From contig NZ_CP085442.1 in NCBI RefSeq assembly GCF_023824195.1, forward strand, positions 906,001 to 970,000: DNA of 64,000 bases, in the 5' to 3' direction. This DNA is from Priestia megaterium. GTDB taxonomy: Bacteria; Bacillota; Bacilli; Bacillales; Bacillaceae_H. The notes beneath the pieces were generated by a model. The model was not told the DNA's origin. It was given only the letters and a program-made list of their open reading frames with translations, and searched no databases. A program made the translations under genes and the position numbers. Shown here piece by piece: positions 42,431 through 52,267 of the stretch. Position 1 is the first letter of the stretch; each line of letters begins with the position of its first letter.

Positions 42431-44188
42431 ATGGAAAAATTAATATCACATCAATTAGTAAATTATCTTGAGGAACGAGGCATCGAGCATATTTTTGGTT
42501 TGTGTGGTCATACAAACATAGCGGTACTAACAGCCTTAGAAGAAAGCAAAATTAAATTTATCAACGTTCGACACGAACAAATTGCAGCGCATGCAGCTGA
42601 TGGCTATGCACGTGTGACGAAAAAAGCAGCAGTAGTATTAAGTCACTTAGGTCCTGGCTTAACAAATGCTGCTACAGGCGTAGCCAATGCAGCGTTAGAT
42701 TCAATTCCAATGGTTGTCATCGCTGGTGATGTTCCTACTCATTATTATGGAAAGCATCCGCATCAAGAGGTAAATTTACATGCTGATGCTTCGCAATATG
42801 AAATTTATCGTCCATTCGTTAAGCGTGCATGGAGAGTGGACCGTCCAGATTTATTTCCCGAAATATTAGAGAAAGCATTTTTATTGGCAGAAAGTGGGAA
42901 TCCCGGCCCCGTATTAGTATCTGTACCTATGGATATCTTTTCAAAAAAGATCGATGTTTCTTTATTTGATCGATTGCATCGCCAAACGAAATCTTTGCAA
43001 AAACCTTCTATCGATGATGAAACGGCAAAGAGTATTGTACAAAAATTAATTAACGCCAAAAATCCAGTGTTATATGTAGGCGGAGGTATCCTATTAGCAG
43101 ATGCAGCAAATGAATTAAAAGAGCTTGTGGATCACTTGAACATTCCAGTAGCCCACTCCTTAATGGGCAAAGGAGCACTTCCAGATGATCATGACTTGAC
43201 TCTAGGGATGACTGGTTTTTGGGGCACGAAGTTTATTAATGAAAAGTGTCGGACTGCCGATTATATTTTAGCATTAGGAACACGATTTGCAGAAGCAGAT
43301 TCTAGCTCCTGGGAGCCGGAATATACGTTTGATTTTTCACAAACAAAATTGATTCATATTGATATTGATCCTAGCGAGATAGGGCGTAATTATCCTGCCG
43401 AAATTGGTGTAGTGGCTGATTTAAAACAAGCCCTTAAAGTCTTAAATCGCGTGGCTAAACAGCTTATTCCGGAAGGAGTAAAAAACGAAGCATTAATCAA
43501 AGAGATTGCTTCTTATCGTGAAGAGTTTAAAGCTAGCAATGAAGAGTATATTCACGACAATTCATTCCCAATGCAGCCGCAGCGAATTTTAAATGAAGTT
43601 CGTGAAGTCCTGCCGAAAGATGCCTATATTACTACTGATGTAGGCTGGAATAAGAATGGGGTAGGACAGCAGTTTCCAATCTATGAAGCTGGAAGTATAT
43701 TAACTCCAGGAGGTTTTGCCACAATGGGATTTGGAGCGCCGGCAGCTTTAGGAGCAAAGGTAGCTCAGCCTGATAAAGTAGTTGTTTCTCTAGTAGGAGA
43801 CGGGGGATTCGGCCAAAATCCAGCTGTGCTTGCTACGGCAGCCGAAGAGAATATTCCTGTGGTTTGGATCATTATGAATAACTTTGCGTTTGGTACGATC
43901 GCTGGGCTGCAAAAAGCACATTTTGGAACCACTCTAGGCACGGTATTTGAAAAAGATGGAGAGGTATATTCTCCTGACTTTGCAAGTATCGCTAAAGCTT
44001 ATGGAGTAGAAGGTATAAAAATTCAGTCAGCCGAAGAGTTTAAACCGGCACTTCAAAGAGCTATTGCTTCTAATAAACCAGTTGTAATTGATGTAGCGAT
44101 GTTAAACAATCCTGTACCAACGTCAGGACATTGGAACATCATGGATATTTACTCACCGGATAAGAAAGTACACCATGTATCTGTTTAA
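42431..44188 (+). CDS. Thiamine diphosphate-dependent enzyme (acetolactate synthase/decarboxylase superfamily)
   Basis: A 585-residue three-domain ThDP enzyme. The activating Glu is in 'VRHEQIAAHAADGYAR' (about residue 50). The middle domain (about 195-330) has 'VLYVGGGILLADA'. The PP domain has the ThDP motif 'GDGGFGQNPAVLATAAEENIPVVWIIMNN'. The N-terminal substrate loop reads 'IFGLCGHTNIAV' rather than the 'FGYPGGA' usual in acetolactate synthase, so another 2-keto substrate is likely. No small-subunit (ilvN) gene is present. With the upstream ALDH it could form a decarboxylation-or-cleavage plus oxidation pair. AAGGAGG precedes the ATG. Confidence 0.85.
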   Translation: MEKLISHQLVNYLEERGIEHIFGLCGHTNIAVLTALEESKIKFINVRHEQIAAHAADGYARVTKKAAVVLSHLGPGLTNAATGVANAALDSIPMVVIAGDVPTHYYGKHPHQEVNLHADASQYEIYRPFVKRAWRVDRPDLFPEILEKAFLLAESGNPGPVLVSVPMDIFSKKIDVSLFDRLHRQTKSLQKPSIDDETAKSIVQKLINAKNPVLYVGGGILLADAANELKELVDHLNIPVAHSLMGKGALPDDHDLTLGMTGFWGTKFINEKCRTADYILALGTRFAEADSSSWEPEYTFDFSQTKLIHIDIDPSEIGRNYPAEIGVVADLKQALKVLNRVAKQLIPEGVKNEALIKEIASYREEFKASNEEYIHDNSFPMQPQRILNEVREVLPKDAYITTDVGWNKNGVGQQFPIYEAGSILTPGGFATMGFGAPAALGAKVAQPDKVVVSLVGDGGFGQNPAVLATAAEENIPVVWIIMNNFAFGTIAGLQKAHFGTTLGTVFEKDGEVYSPDFASIAKAYGVEGIKIQSAEEFKPALQRAIASNKPVVIDVAMLNNPVPTSGHWNIMDIYSPDKKVHHVSV

Positions 44189-44254
44189 CAAGTATGGAAC
44201 AAATGCTGAAATGAAAAAGGAAACATTTAACTTTGATAAAAAGGAGCTGTTCCT

Positions 44255-45040
44255 ATGTTAGAACGAGGAGAAGGAACTCATTCTCCATCTATTTGTACGC
44301 CTTTAGTGGGCAAAGATCGCAAAGAGCTTTTAACAGAGCTAGCGGAAATTCTATTAAAAAAACCGGATATAATTGAATGGCGCTTAGATTTTTACGAAGA
44401 AATTCAAGATATAAACAGCGTCCTTTCTGCAGCTAAAGATATATATGAAAATAGTGAGCGCACTCCTATTTTGCTTACTGTACGTTCTCAAAAAGAGGGG
44501 GGGCAGCCTATTTCCTTATCAGAAAAGGAAGTAGTAGCCATACTTGCAGAGGTATGTAAGCATCCATATGTAGCAATTATTGATTTTGAAGTATCAAACC
44601 AGCCGGATCACATCCGCTATTTGCGTGAAGTTTCCAAGGAAAATAACAAGAAACTTGTGCTTTCTTATCATAATTTTTCTTTTACGCCTCCTAAAGCGGA
44701 AATTTTTAAAAGCTTATTTCTAGCTGAATTTTACGGAGCAGATGCAGCGAAAGCAGCTGTCATGCCTCAGAACAATCAAGATGTTTTAACTTTATTAGAA
44801 GCTACAAGAGAGGCTGAAAAAGAGCTCAGCATTCCTCTCATTACCATGTCGATGGGAGGGTTAGGAGCTATTAGCCGAATCGTCGGGTGGATGTACGGCT
44901 CTTCTGTTACTTTCGCTGTAGGGAAAAGCAGCTCGGCTCCTGGGCAAGTTCCAATTGATGAATTACGAAAAATAATTCAGTTAACAAAAAAAGTTACGGA
45001 TCCTGAGAACTATCATTCCCATCAAATTGTTTCGATATAA
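44255..45040 (+). CDS. aroD: Type I 3-dehydroquinate dehydratase
   Basis: A 261-residue class I dehydroquinase that converts 3-dehydroquinate to 3-dehydroshikimate through a Schiff base. Seen: substrate segment 'IIEWRLDFYE' (about 45-54), catalytic His in 'LVLSYHNFSFTP', Schiff-base Lys in 'GADAAKAAVMPQN', and the C-terminal 'MSMGGLGAISRIVGWMYGSSVTFA'. It ends the operon with ALDH and ThDP genes rather than sitting with biosynthetic aro genes, so a catabolic role (quinate/shikimate use) is plausible. AAGGAGC precedes the ATG. A strong terminator follows. Confidence 0.93.
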   Translation: MLERGEGTHSPSICTPLVGKDRKELLTELAEILLKKPDIIEWRLDFYEEIQDINSVLSAAKDIYENSERTPILLTVRSQKEGGQPISLSEKEVVAILAEVCKHPYVAIIDFEVSNQPDHIRYLREVSKENNKKLVLSYHNFSFTPPKAEIFKSLFLAEFYGADAAKAAVMPQNNQDVLTLLEATREAEKELSIPLITMSMGGLGAISRIVGWMYGSSVTFAVGKSSSAPGQVPIDELRKIIQLTKKVTDPENYHSHQIVSI

Positions 45041-45043
45041 AAT

Positions 45044-45080
45044 AAAAAGAACAAGAGCATAGCATGCTCTTGTTCTTTTT
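45044..45080. terminator. Bidirectional terminator
   Basis: A 17-bp perfect stem (45044-45060 with 45064-45080) with a 3-nt loop, A-run and T-run on either side. It ends aroD and touches the stop of the convergent small gene at 45079. Confidence 0.92.
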
Positions 45081-45255
45081 ATTTATCCTTTAAATGCATT
45101 GAAAGATACACCCGAGTATCTTTTTTGCGCTCATACTTTGGATTAGCGCTTCGCGTATATTCTTTTGACTGATGTTCTATATGGTAGTTCTGTTCAAACT
45201 GTTTGATCGCTTCATTAATTTCTTCTTGTTTTCCCATTAATCTTACTTGCAGCAT
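45079..45255 (-). CDS. 58-residue DUF3970-like protein
   Basis: A short gene. The protein begins 'MLQVRLMGKQEEINEAIKQFEQ', continues with a polar middle and ends 'RVYLSMHLKDK'. This strand-helix-strand layout with 'YERKKDTRVYLSM' resembles the DUF3970 (YvzF-like) family of small Bacillus proteins. GGAGAC lies 6 nt before the ATG (45253-45255). It is convergent with aroD and divergent from treP. Function unknown. Confidence 0.75.
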   Translation of the reverse strand: MLQVRLMGKQEEINEAIKQFEQNYHIEHQSKEYTRSANPKYERKKDTRVYLSMHLKDK

Positions 45256-45327
45256 TGTAACGTCTCCTTCTATATACTTCGCTTTTTGACTATATCATGA
45301 AATGAAAAAGAAGTAATTTTATTTTTG

Positions 45328-45384
45328 TTGACGAACCTGTATATACAGGTTAGAATAAAAACATAAAACTTGTATATACAGGTT
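45328..45384 (+). promoter_or_regulatory. tre promoter with two TreR operators
   Basis: TTGACG (45328-45333) and TAGAAT (45351-45356) are 17 bp apart. The perfect 18-bp palindrome AACCTGTATATACAGGTT (45334-45351) fills the spacer exactly. A second copy with one mismatch lies at 45367-45384, centres 33 bp apart (three helical turns). Both are typical TreR operators; repression would be by steric block and possibly cooperative binding. Confidence 0.9.
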
Positions 45385-45428
45385 TTCGGTGAGATTTATA
45401 TGGGGGGATAGGAAATATAGGAATAAAA

Positions 45429-45442
45429 TGAAAACGGAAACA
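45429..45442 (+). promoter_or_regulatory. cre site in the treP leader
   Basis: TGAAAACGGAAACA matches the cre consensus with one mismatch and lies 13 nt before the treP ATG, consistent with CcpA roadblock-type repression of the trehalose operon. Confidence 0.6.
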
Positions 45443-45455
45443 AGGGGGAAAAGAC

Positions 45456-46919
45456 ATGAATCGAGAATCTGTTGAACGCATTGTAGAAGCCGTTGGTGGA
45501 AAAGAAAATATCTCTGCTGCAACGCATTGTGTAACGCGTCTTCGACTTGTTTTAAAAGATGAAGGTAAAGTCAATCAAAGTATGCTAGATGAGCACGAAT
45601 TAGTAAAAGGATCTTTTTCTACAAACGGCCAGTTTCAAGTTGTTATTGGTCAAGGCACGGTTGATAAAGTATATAAAGAAATGGTGGCGCTTACAGGGAT
45701 AGGTGAACTGTCAAAAGAGGAAGTGAAAAACGAAGCGGCTAAAAACTTAAATCCGCTGCAGCGCGCAATAAAAACATTAGCTGACATTTTTATTCCCATT
45801 TTACCGGCCATCGTAACCGCGGGTTTATTAATGGGAATCAATAATGTATTAACAGGAGCCGGAATTTTTTACGATGATAAATCAATCGTAGATGTTCATA
45901 CACAGTGGAAAGACTTCGCGAGCATGATTAATTTAATTGCCAATACGGCTTTTGCATTTCTGCCGGCTCTTATTGGATGGTCAGCTGTTACGCGTTTTGG
46001 AGGAAGTCCTTTATTTGGAATTGTCCTTGGGCTCATGCTGGTACATCCTGATTTGCTAAATGCCTGGTCTTATGGAGAAGCATTAAAAAAAGGAAGTATC
46101 GATACGTGGAATTTATTTGGTCTGCAAGTTGAGAAAGTTGGCTATCAAGGGCAGGTTTTACCTGTGTTAGCTGCTTCGTTTGTGTTAGCAAAAATCGAAT
46201 TGTTTTTACGAAAACGAATACCAGATGGTTTTCAGCTTTTAATTGTAGCGCCTGTAGCTCTTTTAGTGACAGGGTTTCTCGCTTTCATTGTGATTGGTCC
46301 GATTACATTTGCAATAGGAAATGTTATTACAGGTGCAGTTGTATGGCTGTTTAAAACGGCTCCATTTATTGGAGGGCTTGTATACGGAGGCTTATACGCT
46401 CCTCTTGTTATTACAGGCATGCACCATACATTTTTGGCCGTAGATTTACAGCTGATTGGAAGCGTAGGAAGTACGTTCTTATGGCCAATGGTAGCATTAT
46501 CTAATATTGCCCAAGGCTCTGCGGCTTTCGCGATAATGGTTCTTTCAAAAGACGATGAGAAATTAAAAGGACTGTCTTTAACGTCAGGGATTTCAGCGTG
46601 GCTTGGCATTACGGAGCCTGCAATGTTTGGTGTGAATTTACGCTTTAGATTTGCTTTTATTTCTGCAGTGATTGGTTCAGCTATTGCCGGTGTCGTCATA
46701 TCCATGGCGGGAGTGAAAGCGGCATCGGTGGGAATTGGTGGTATCCCTGCTCCGTTATCAATTGTTCCACAGAGCTGGTCAGCTTTTATTATTGGAATGG
46801 TAATCGTAATTGTGGTGCCGTTTCTTTTAACGTTAACGCTTGGAAAGCTTCAGAAAAAATCAACCGTTACATCAACTGTCGCGGGTACAGACTCGTTTCA
46901 ACATAATTCAAAGAATTAA
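45456..46919 (+). CDS. treP: PTS trehalose-specific EIIBC component
   Basis: A 487-residue EIIBC permease. The EIIB domain (residues 1-90) has the phosphocysteine in 'AATHCVTRLRLVLKDEG' (Cys about 29). EIIC (about 105-470) has about ten helices with 'GLVYGGLYAPLVITGMHHTFLAVDLQL' and 'SAWLGITEPAMFGVNLRFR', the signature of glucose-superfamily permeases. There is no EIIA domain, so a free EIIA-Glc-type protein must donate phosphate. It imports trehalose as trehalose 6-phosphate. GGGGG precedes the ATG. treA starts 15 nt after its stop. Confidence 0.95.
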   Translation: MNRESVERIVEAVGGKENISAATHCVTRLRLVLKDEGKVNQSMLDEHELVKGSFSTNGQFQVVIGQGTVDKVYKEMVALTGIGELSKEEVKNEAAKNLNPLQRAIKTLADIFIPILPAIVTAGLLMGINNVLTGAGIFYDDKSIVDVHTQWKDFASMINLIANTAFAFLPALIGWSAVTRFGGSPLFGIVLGLMLVHPDLLNAWSYGEALKKGSIDTWNLFGLQVEKVGYQGQVLPVLAASFVLAKIELFLRKRIPDGFQLLIVAPVALLVTGFLAFIVIGPITFAIGNVITGAVVWLFKTAPFIGGLVYGGLYAPLVITGMHHTFLAVDLQLIGSVGSTFLWPMVALSNIAQGSAAFAIMVLSKDDEKLKGLSLTSGISAWLGITEPAMFGVNLRFRFAFISAVIGSAIAGVVISMAGVKAASVGIGGIPAPLSIVPQSWSAFIIGMVIVIVVPFLLTLTLGKLQKKSTVTSTVAGTDSFQHNSKN

Positions 46920-46934
46920 ATGGTGGTGTTAAAA

Positions 46935-48620
46935 ATGCAAGAACCTTGGTGGGAAAAATCGGTTGTCTATCAAATTTATCCAAAAAGCTTTTACGATACG
47001 ACTGGCAACGGCGTTGGTGATATAGCAGGCATTATTGAAAAGCTAGATTATTTGAAAAAGCTCGGGGTAGACGTTGTGTGGCTAACGCCAATTTATAAAT
47101 CGCCGCAGCGGGATAATGGATATGATATAAGTGATTATTTTGTTATTCAAGAAGAATACGGAACAATGGAGGACTTTGATCGTTTAGTAACAGAAGCGCA
47201 TAAGCGGGATCTTAAAATCATCATGGATATTGTTGTTAATCATACGTCAACTGAACATGAATGGTTTCAAGAAGCTAAAAAATCGAAAGATAACCCGTAC
47301 AGAGATTTTTATATTTGGAAAGATCAAAAAGAAGATGGAAGTGCTCCGACGAATTGGATTTCAAAATTTGGAGGTTCGGCGTGGGAGCATGATAAGTTGA
47401 CAGAACAATCCTATCTGCATTTGTTTGATGTCACGCAAGCAGATTTGAACTGGGAAAATGAGCGTGTGCGCCGCAGCGTGTACGATATGATGACGTTTTG
47501 GCTTGAAAAAGGAGTAGATGGATTTCGTCTGGACGTTATTAACTTAATTTCAAAAGATCAGCGTTTTTTAGATGATGATGGTTCTATCGCGCCAGGAGAT
47601 GGACGAAAATTTTATACCGACGGTCCTCGCGTTCACGAATATATGCGAGAAATGAATCAAGAAGTTTTTTCAAAATACGATAGCATGACCGTTGGGGAAA
47701 TGTCGTCGACAACTGTTGACCACTGTATTCAATATTCTCATCCGGACCGGGGCGAGCTTAGCATGACGTTTAATTTTCATCATTTGAAAGTCGATTACCC
47801 AAACGGAGAAAAGTGGGCGCTAGCAGATTTTGATTTCATTAAATTAAAAGAGATTCTATCAACTTGGCAAACGGAGATGAATAAAGGAGGGGGATGGAAT
47901 GCACTATTTTGGTGCAACCATGATCAGCCTCGCGTTGTTTCCCGCTATGGAAACGATGAACTCTATCATAATAAATCTGCCAAAATGCTCGCTGCAACGA
48001 TTCATCTGATGCAGGGAACACCTTATATTTATCAAGGGGAAGAAATAGGTATGACAAACCCGAAGTTTTCCTCTATTGATGAATATAGAGATGTGGAGTC
48101 ATTAAATGTGTATGAGATAAAACGTGCACAAGGAATGGACGAAAATGAAATTTTGGAGATTTTAAAACATAAATCAAGAGATAATTCCCGTACACCGGTG
48201 CAATGGAGCGATGAGCCAAATGCAGGTTTTACAAAAGGAAAGCCATGGATTAATCCGGCCGATAACTACCGTGAAATTAATGTAGAAAAAGCGTTAGATG
48301 ATGAAGATTCAATTTTTTATTTTTATCAAAAGCTTATTGCATTACGCAAGCAGTACGAGATTATCACCTATGGAAACTATGAATTGATTCTTGGAGAAGA
48401 CGAGCAGATTTTCGCTTATATCCGAAATGGAGCAGATGAAAAGCTGTTGGTGATAAATAATTTCTACGGCAGCGAAACAGCCTTTGAACTGCCAGAAGAT
48501 ATAACTTTTGAAGGATATTATAGTGAAATATTGCTGTCTAACTACGAAGATTCATCAAAGGAATTCAAGCGAGTCTTACTTCGGCCGTATGAATCAATCG
48601 TGTATCATTTAAAAAAATAG
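46935..48620 (+). CDS. treA: Trehalose-6-phosphate hydrolase (phospho-alpha-(1,1)-glucosidase)
   Basis: A 561-residue GH13 enzyme, equal in length to B. subtilis TreA. It cleaves trehalose 6-phosphate to glucose and glucose 6-phosphate. GH13 regions: 'DIVVNHTSTEHEWF' (I), 'GVDGFRLDVINLI' with nucleophile Asp (II), 'TVGEMSST' with acid/base Glu (III) and 'WCNHDQPRVVSRYG' (IV). ATG 46935 is preferred over ATG 46920 because GGTGG is then well placed and the protein starts MQEPWW, the usual family start. Confidence 0.95.
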   Translation: MQEPWWEKSVVYQIYPKSFYDTTGNGVGDIAGIIEKLDYLKKLGVDVVWLTPIYKSPQRDNGYDISDYFVIQEEYGTMEDFDRLVTEAHKRDLKIIMDIVVNHTSTEHEWFQEAKKSKDNPYRDFYIWKDQKEDGSAPTNWISKFGGSAWEHDKLTEQSYLHLFDVTQADLNWENERVRRSVYDMMTFWLEKGVDGFRLDVINLISKDQRFLDDDGSIAPGDGRKFYTDGPRVHEYMREMNQEVFSKYDSMTVGEMSSTTVDHCIQYSHPDRGELSMTFNFHHLKVDYPNGEKWALADFDFIKLKEILSTWQTEMNKGGGWNALFWCNHDQPRVVSRYGNDELYHNKSAKMLAATIHLMQGTPYIYQGEEIGMTNPKFSSIDEYRDVESLNVYEIKRAQGMDENEILEILKHKSRDNSRTPVQWSDEPNAGFTKGKPWINPADNYREINVEKALDDEDSIFYFYQKLIALRKQYEIITYGNYELILGEDEQIFAYIRNGADEKLLVINNFYGSETAFELPEDITFEGYYSEILLSNYEDSSKEFKRVLLRPYESIVYHLKK

Positions 48621-48630
48621 AGAAAAAAGT

Positions 48631-48666
48631 AAAAAGAACGATGGGTGACAATCTATCGTTCTTTTT
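48631..48666 (+). terminator. Terminator-like hairpin between treA and treR
   Basis: AAAAAGAACGAT (48631-48642) pairs with ATCGTTCTTTTT (48655-48666). The T-run is the stem arm itself. It probably attenuates treR relative to trePA. Confidence 0.8.
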
Positions 48667-48708
48667 ATACAATTGGGTATATATAGAAAGTAAAATAGGT
48701 GATGGCAA

Positions 48709-49425
48709 TTGAAAGAAAATAAATTTATCAGCATTTACGAACAGTTAGTCGATAAAATTAAACGTGGTGACTGGCGTCCTAATACAAAACTTCCTTCTGA
48801 AAATGAGCTTGTTGAACAGTATCAAACGTCTCGTGAAACGATACGGAAAGCGTTAAATTTACTTTCACAAAATGGGTACATTCAAAAAATGAAAGGAAAA
48901 GGCTCTTTTGTATTGGACGTATCACGCTTTGATTTTCCAGTGTCAGGACTTGTAAGCTTCAAAGAAGTCGCGGAAAAGCTAGGACATACATCGACTACTA
49001 TTGTAAAAGAGTTTGAATTAGTCAAGGCCGATCAAGATCTGTGCACACAGCTTGGGGCGACGAAAAAAGATCTCATATGGAAAGTAGTTCGAGCGCGTGA
49101 AATCGATGGAGAAAAAATTATTTTAGATAAAGATTTTTTTCATAAAAAGTATGTTCCTCACCTCACAAAAGACATATGCAAAGGCTCTATTTATGAATAC
49201 TTAGAAAAAGATCTTGGGCTGAAAATAAGCTTTGCCAAAAAAGAAATTTCCGTTGACGAGCTGACGGACGAAGATAAGTGTTACTTAGATTTAAAAGACT
49301 ATGAACATATTGTGGTAGTAAGAAACTATGTGTATCTAGAAGATGCAAGCCTTTTTCAATATACGGAATCACGTCATCGTCTTGATAAGTTTCGTTTTGT
49401 GGATTTTGCTCGCAGAGGTATATAA
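48709..49425 (+). CDS. treR: GntR/UTRA-family trehalose operon repressor
   Basis: A 238-residue HutC-subfamily GntR regulator. The winged helix (residues about 5-70) has 'IYEQLVDKIKRGDWRPNTKLPSENELVEQYQTSRETIRKALNLLSQNGYIQKMKGKGSFV'. The UTRA effector domain (about 85-235) should bind trehalose 6-phosphate. It starts at TTG 48709 behind AGGTGA. Two operators upstream of treP are its expected targets. It is third in the operon, as in B. subtilis. Confidence 0.94.
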   Translation: MKENKFISIYEQLVDKIKRGDWRPNTKLPSENELVEQYQTSRETIRKALNLLSQNGYIQKMKGKGSFVLDVSRFDFPVSGLVSFKEVAEKLGHTSTTIVKEFELVKADQDLCTQLGATKKDLIWKVVRAREIDGEKIILDKDFFHKKYVPHLTKDICKGSIYEYLEKDLGLKISFAKKEISVDELTDEDKCYLDLKDYEHIVVVRNYVYLEDASLFQYTESRHRLDKFRFVDFARRGI

Positions 49426-49468
49426 TGGTTCACTGCCCATGAGTTTTTCCTTTTTGTAGATTTTTACA

Positions 49469-49508
49469 AAAAAACTGCTTTGGTATAAAAAACAAGGCAG
49501 TTTTTTTA
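49469..49508 (+). terminator. Terminator after treR
   Basis: An AAAAACTGC-TTTG arm pairs with CAAGGCAGTTTTT across an A-rich loop, followed by T's. The remaining 49509-49780 is AT-rich with no ORF or recognisable motif other than the pxpB ribosome-binding site (GGGGGAG). Confidence 0.75.
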
Positions 49509-49780
49509 TGGGGAAAATTGAAAAAACGTGATCCTTTTGACGATAAAATTTTAAAAAGGTTGAATTTTTCTTTGGAGTTTGTTTTAGTAGAACATAAGAT
49601 TATTTTATATTTGTATAATGTTATCCATACAGGATAGAGATTTATTGTTCTTTTTTTATTAGATATATAAGAAATTGTTATTTGAAAACAACAATTCCAT
49701 TAGTAATTCTAATGAATGTATCTAACTACAGCATTAAAGGGAGCTGCTCAAACAATACTAAGTAAAAAGGGGGAGACGGA

Positions 49781-50497
49781 ATGAGTAACGATTATCGACT
49801 TTATCCTCTTGGTGACAGCGGCATTGTCGTTTCATTTGGAGACGAAATTAATTTCGGCATACATAAACGTATTCAGCAATTTACTGAGGTGCTAGAGCAA
49901 TCATTATGTAAGGGAATGATTGAATATGTGCCGGCTTTTACAACAGTTACAATCTATTATGATCCTTGGATAATGAGTGAAAAAGGAAGAAGAAATCCTT
50001 ACACAGCAATGTCTACATATATTGAAGAACTGCTTTTCCGCCAGGAAGAAAAATCTGAAGCGGTCGCTAGACAAATTGAAATTCCGGTGTGTTACGGAGG
50101 AAAGTACGGCCCGGACTTAGAGAAAGTAGCTGCTTTTCATTCATTAACGCCTGATGAAGTTATCTCCATTCATACAAACGGAGAATATTTGGTGTATATG
50201 ATAGGCTTTGCTCCTGGTTTTCCTTACTTGGGAGGAATGAGCGAAGAAATTGCGACTCCAAGAAAAGAATCACCGAGAAACAGCATCCCAAAAGGGTCAG
50301 TTGGCATCGCAGGAATGCAAACCGGCGTGTACCCAATTGAGACACCTGGAGGATGGCAGTTAATCGGGCGTACTCCTCTTACACTATTTAACCAAAAAAA
50401 AGATTCGCCAAGCTTGCTTCAAGCAGGTGATCGTATCCGATTTGTTTCCATTTCTGAAACGGAATATGAAGCACAAAAGGAGGTGGATGAAGATTAG
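49781..50497 (+). CDS. pxpB: 5-oxoprolinase subunit PxpB (KipI-like)
   Basis: A 238-residue member of the KipI/allophanate hydrolase subunit 1 family. With PxpA and PxpC it hydrolyses 5-oxoproline (pyroglutamate) to glutamate with ATP. It shows the family start 'YPLGDSGIVVSFGDEI' and core 'FAPGFPYLGGMSEEIATPRKESPRNSIPKGSVGIAGMQTGVYPIETPGGWQLIGRTP' (about residues 146-202). In B. subtilis KipI also inhibits the sporulation kinase KinA. Gene order here is pxpB-pxpC-pxpA-transporter. It overlaps pxpC by 11 nt. Confidence 0.94.
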   Translation: MSNDYRLYPLGDSGIVVSFGDEINFGIHKRIQQFTEVLEQSLCKGMIEYVPAFTTVTIYYDPWIMSEKGRRNPYTAMSTYIEELLFRQEEKSEAVARQIEIPVCYGGKYGPDLEKVAAFHSLTPDEVISIHTNGEYLVYMIGFAPGFPYLGGMSEEIATPRKESPRNSIPKGSVGIAGMQTGVYPIETPGGWQLIGRTPLTLFNQKKDSPSLLQAGDRIRFVSISETEYEAQKEVDED

Positions 50498-51491
50498 TAT
50501 TAAAGTGATACGTCCCGGTTTATTAACAACGATTCAAGATATAGGCAGACATGGATATCAAAAGGACGGCATGATTGTCAGCGGGGCAATGGACAAAGTT
50601 GCTTTAAGGATTGCCAACTTATTAGTAGGAAATCAAGAAAATCAGCCGGCTATTGAAATTACGTTAATGGGACCAAAAATTGAATTTCAGCAAGATGCTT
50701 TGATTGCCCTGACAGGAGGGGATTTATCGCCAACTGTTAATGATGAAGCCGTAAAGATGTGGCGGCCTTTATATGTAAAAAAAGGGAGCGTGCTACAGTT
50801 TGGTGTTCCGACTTTAGGGTGCCGTTCTTATTTATCGGTTTCCGGTGCTTTTAATATTCCTGCAGTTATGGGAAGTACATCTACTTCACTTCGCGCTCGG
50901 ATAGGCGGGCTGAACGGTAAAGCATTACAGTCAGGAGACGAAGTATTAAGCCACCCTCCTACAGAAACAGGGGAAGCAATTATAAAGAAACTGGTGAAAA
51001 AGCAAACGGACCGCTCTTTTCAGCAGGCTTTTTGGACGATTCATCCTAAACTTCTTCCTTCATACGAGACGCCTATTATCCGCACGATGAAAGGTGCGGA
51101 ATTTGATTGGTTTACGAAAGAAAGTCAACAACATTTCTTTCAGCAAGAATTTGACGTTACCCCTCAATCTGACCGAATGGGCTATAGGCTAAAAGGGAAG
51201 AAATTAGTCCTTGGTCAAGAAAAAGAGCTGCTCTCTAGCGCTGTGACGTTCGGTACGATTCAAGTACCAAAAGAAGGACAGCCCATTGTTTTATTAGCAG
51301 ATCATCAAACGACAGGAGGATATCCTAGAATCGGACAGGTAGCAACTGCAGATTTTTCAGCGCTGGCGCAAATTTCTCCAGGGAAAAAGGTTTCTTTTCA
51401 AGCAATTTCACTGGATGAAGCGCAGCATTTATATATGGAGCAGGAAAAGAAAATAAATCATATTAAAAGAGCACTTCGAATGAAAATATAA
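50487..51491 (+). CDS. pxpC: 5-oxoprolinase subunit PxpC (KipA-like, biotin-dependent carboxyltransferase fold)
   Basis: A 334-residue allophanate hydrolase subunit 2-type protein. Seen: '[43 protein letters not shown]' (N-terminus) and '[45 protein letters not shown]' (C-terminal core). It pairs with PxpB in the 5-oxoprolinase complex. ATG 50487 is chosen because AAAGGAGG lies just ahead; the longer frame runs back into pxpB. pxpA begins 12 nt after its stop. Confidence 0.94.
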   Translation: MKISIKVIRPGLLTTIQDIGRHGYQKDGMIVSGAMDKVALRIANLLVGNQENQPAIEITLMGPKIEFQQDALIALTGGDLSPTVNDEAVKMWRPLYVKKGSVLQFGVPTLGCRSYLSVSGAFNIPAVMGSTSTSLRARIGGLNGKALQSGDEVLSHPPTETGEAIIKKLVKKQTDRSFQQAFWTIHPKLLPSYETPIIRTMKGAEFDWFTKESQQHFFQQEFDVTPQSDRMGYRLKGKKLVLGQEKELLSSAVTFGTIQVPKEGQPIVLLADHQTTGGYPRIGQVATADFSALAQISPGKKVSFQAISLDEAQHLYMEQEKKINHIKRALRMKI

Positions 51492-51502
51492 GGGGGAAGA
51501 AG

Positions 51503-52258
51503 ATGGCTACTGTTGATTTGAACTGTGACTTAGGGGAGAGCTTTGGGAACTATAGATTAGGAAATGATAAAGAAATTTTACGCTATGTAACGTCAGCAAA
51601 CATTGCTTGTGGCTTTCATGCCGGAGATCCTTCGGTTATGAGAGAAACAGTAAAACTGGCTTTGAGTGAAAATGTGGCGATTGGCGCGCACCCCGGATTG
51701 CAAGATTTAGCTGGATTTGGACGTAGATATATGAAAATTACGCCTCGAGAAGCTTATGATTTAATGGTATATCAAATGGGGGCTCTTTCAGCTTTTATAC
51801 GTGCAGAAGGAGGGACCCTTCATCACGTAAAACCTCATGGCGCTTTATATAATATGGCTGCAGGGGATCGAGACATAGCTAAAGCTATTGCTGAAGCTGT
51901 TTATAATGTCAGTGAGGAAGCTATTCTATATGGTTTGGCTGGAAGTGAATTGATTAAAGCCGGAAACGAAATGGGCTTGCGTACGTCTCAGGAAGTATTT
52001 GCAGATCGAACCTATCAACAGAACGGCATGCTGACGCCGAGAAACGTTGAAAACGCCGTAATTAAAGATGAAGAAGCGGCTATTTCTCAAGTAATTAAAA
52101 TGGTCAAAGAAAAGAAAGTGTTCACTGTGCAAAATGAAGAGATTCCCATTCAAGCAGATACCGTTTGTATTCATGGAGACGGTGCACATGCTGTTGAATT
52201 TGCCAAAGCTATTTGTGACAAGCTAAAAGAAGAACAAATCATTATTCAACCACAATGA
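51503..52258 (+). CDS. pxpA: 5-oxoprolinase subunit PxpA (LamB/YcsF family)
   Basis: A 251-residue LamB/YcsF-family protein, the third subunit of bacterial 5-oxoprolinase. Diagnostic motifs: '[14 protein letters not shown]' (residues 4-17), '[15 protein letters not shown]'-like '[18 protein letters not shown]', '[15 protein letters not shown]', '[10 protein letters not shown]' and '[14 protein letters not shown]'. GGGGGAAG precedes the ATG. It lies in one operon with pxpB, pxpC and the transporter gene. Confidence 0.95.
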   Translation: MATVDLNCDLGESFGNYRLGNDKEILRYVTSANIACGFHAGDPSVMRETVKLALSENVAIGAHPGLQDLAGFGRRYMKITPREAYDLMVYQMGALSAFIRAEGGTLHHVKPHGALYNMAAGDRDIAKAIAEAVYNVSEEAILYGLAGSELIKAGNEMGLRTSQEVFADRTYQQNGMLTPRNVENAVIKDEEAAISQVIKMVKEKKVFTVQNEEIPIQADTVCIHGDGAHAVEFAKAICDKLKEEQIIIQPQ

Positions 52259-52267
52259 GGTGACATC

